Below, piece by piece: positions 5,689 to 6,104 of a stretch of 6,104 nucleotides of DNA (its first letter is position 1; each line of letters begins with the position of its first letter). Source of the DNA: Candidatus Competibacteraceae bacterium (lineage in GTDB: Bacteria; Pseudomonadota; Gammaproteobacteria; Competibacterales; Competibacteraceae). The notes under the pieces are model-generated. The model did no database searches, was not told the DNA's origin, and saw only the letters and a list, made by a program, of their open reading frames with translations. Location of the stretch: contig JAGRHM010000083.1 in assembly GCA_020445005.1 (NCBI GenBank), forward strand, positions 1-6,104, written 5' to 3'. Made by a program: the position numbers and the translations under genes.

Positions 5689-5951
5689 AAGGCTCGATGA
5701 GTCTGGTCGGCACCCGCCCGCCGACGCCGGATGAAATCGACCAATACGATATCCCCGAATGGCGTCGCCTGGATGTCAAGCCGGGCATTACCGGCGAGTG
5801 GCAGGTGCATGGCCGTTCCTCGATCAAGAGCTTCGAGGATATTATTCGCCTGGATTTACGCTGATAGCGTAACTGGAGCCTGTGGTACGACATTCAATTG
5901 ATGTTCAAAACAATCAAAGTGGTTTTCAGCAAGGACAGCGGCGCGATGTGA
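5655..5951 (+). pseudogene. Out-of-frame C-terminal remnant of the phosphoglycosyl transferase
   Basis: From 5655 frame 3 reads LDELPQFWNVLEGSMSLVG, then TRPPTPDEIDQYDI, then VKPGITGEWQVHGR and IIRLDLR. This is the standard C-terminal half of bacterial sugar transferases. The catalytic Asp-Glu dyad is at 5658-5663. The join to the upstream frame needs removal of two bases, the AC at 5653-5654. The restored frame then meets TGA TAG (5862-5867) where the family usually has Tyr plus a variable residue. It reopens at once as RNWSLWYDIQLM and ends at TGA 5949-5951, overlapping the next gene. The complete ancestral enzyme would have about 333 residues. With a frameshift and two stops, no full-length product is possible unless both sites are sequence errors. 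Confidence 0.75.
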
Positions 5952-6104
5952 GTCACGCGATGCCTTCTATTCTCTTCCTCACCCCGGAATTACCCTATCC
6001 ACCGTTCAGTGGCGGGCGCATCAAAAGTTGGCAACTGGTGGAATTTCTGGGTGCGCGCTACCAGCTCGGCTTGGCTTGCGCCTTAGAAGCTGTATTGAAA
6101 CTCT
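5948..6104 (+). CDS. Glycosyltransferase, family-4-like N-terminus (partial)
   Basis: The open frame runs off the window end. GTG at 5948 overlaps the ancestral stop of the transferase (GTGA at 5948-5951), which suggests translational coupling, with AAGGA (5931-5935) 12 bases upstream. An internal ATG at 5960 begins the conserved part and is an alternative start. The sequence ILFLTPELPYPPFSGGRIKSW is the usual first strand and glycine-rich loop of GT-B, family-4-type glycosyltransferases. These add sugars from nucleotide donors to a growing lipid-linked chain on the cytosolic face. Only about 50 residues are present, so donor and acceptor cannot be predicted. Its place after a phosphoglycosyl transferase supports an exopolysaccharide or related glycan cluster. 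Confidence 0.8.
   Translation, partial: MSHAMPSILFLTPELPYPPFSGGRIKSWQLVEFLGARYQLGLACALEAVLKL

Noticed and set aside
5862..5867. Stop-codon reassignment (TGA or TAG read as an amino acid)
   Set aside because: TGA and TAG both end intact genes in this window (1408, 3762 and 4733), so the code appears standard.

Overview
The window looks like a chromosomal stretch of a mid-to-high-GC proteobacterium, most likely a gammaproteobacterium. That assignment rests on the general look of the proteins, the strong AGGAGG-type ribosome binding sites and the gene mix. No marker gene fixes the taxon, so genus-level placement would be a guess.

Layout. (1) Bases 1-757 hold a secreted protein with a signal peptide and no recognised function. 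Its annotated frame stops at 576, but the sequence clearly continues to a native-looking end at 687 through two compensating frameshifts, and a rho-independent terminator sits directly on that end. (2) 758-1408 is a second small secreted protein, also without a recognised function. (3) 1551-3086 on the minus strand is an intact class I adenylate-forming enzyme, a fatty-acid/acid-CoA ligase. It converges on gene 2 and diverges from the next operon. (4) 3087-3372 is a divergent regulatory region. It contains an inverted repeat close to the ligase start and two abutting palindromes (3301-3314, Fur-box-like; 3313-3332, a perfect 8-4-8 dyad) just upstream of the plus-strand operon. (5) 3373-4733 is a two-gene operon: a NifX/NifB-type iron-molybdenum-cluster-binding domain with a histidine-rich tail, then a metallo-beta-lactamase-fold hydrolase related to the COG1237 (dihydropterin-RFA-P-synthase-like) family. 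A terminator-like hairpin follows. (6) 4948-6104 is the start of an exopolysaccharide/glycan gene cluster. It opens with a STAS domain fused to a membrane phosphoglycosyl transferase, then a family-4-like glycosyltransferase cut by the window end.

How the genes fit together. The last two genes belong to one polysaccharide pathway: the transferase would load the first phosphosugar on the lipid carrier and the glycosyltransferase would extend it. However, the transferase is broken. A 2-nt insertion falls immediately before the catalytic Asp-Glu dyad, and two adjacent stop codons interrupt the restored frame further on. The cofactor-domain/hydrolase pair is probably an independent, metal-linked unit. 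The ligase stands alone.

The most interesting points are the STAS-phosphoglycosyl transferase fusion and its precise inactivation, the hidden duplicated domain in gene 1 revealed by undoing two frameshifts, and the tandem palindromes in front of the NifX-like/hydrolase operon. The small lesions sit at both ends of the window, while the genes in the middle are intact.
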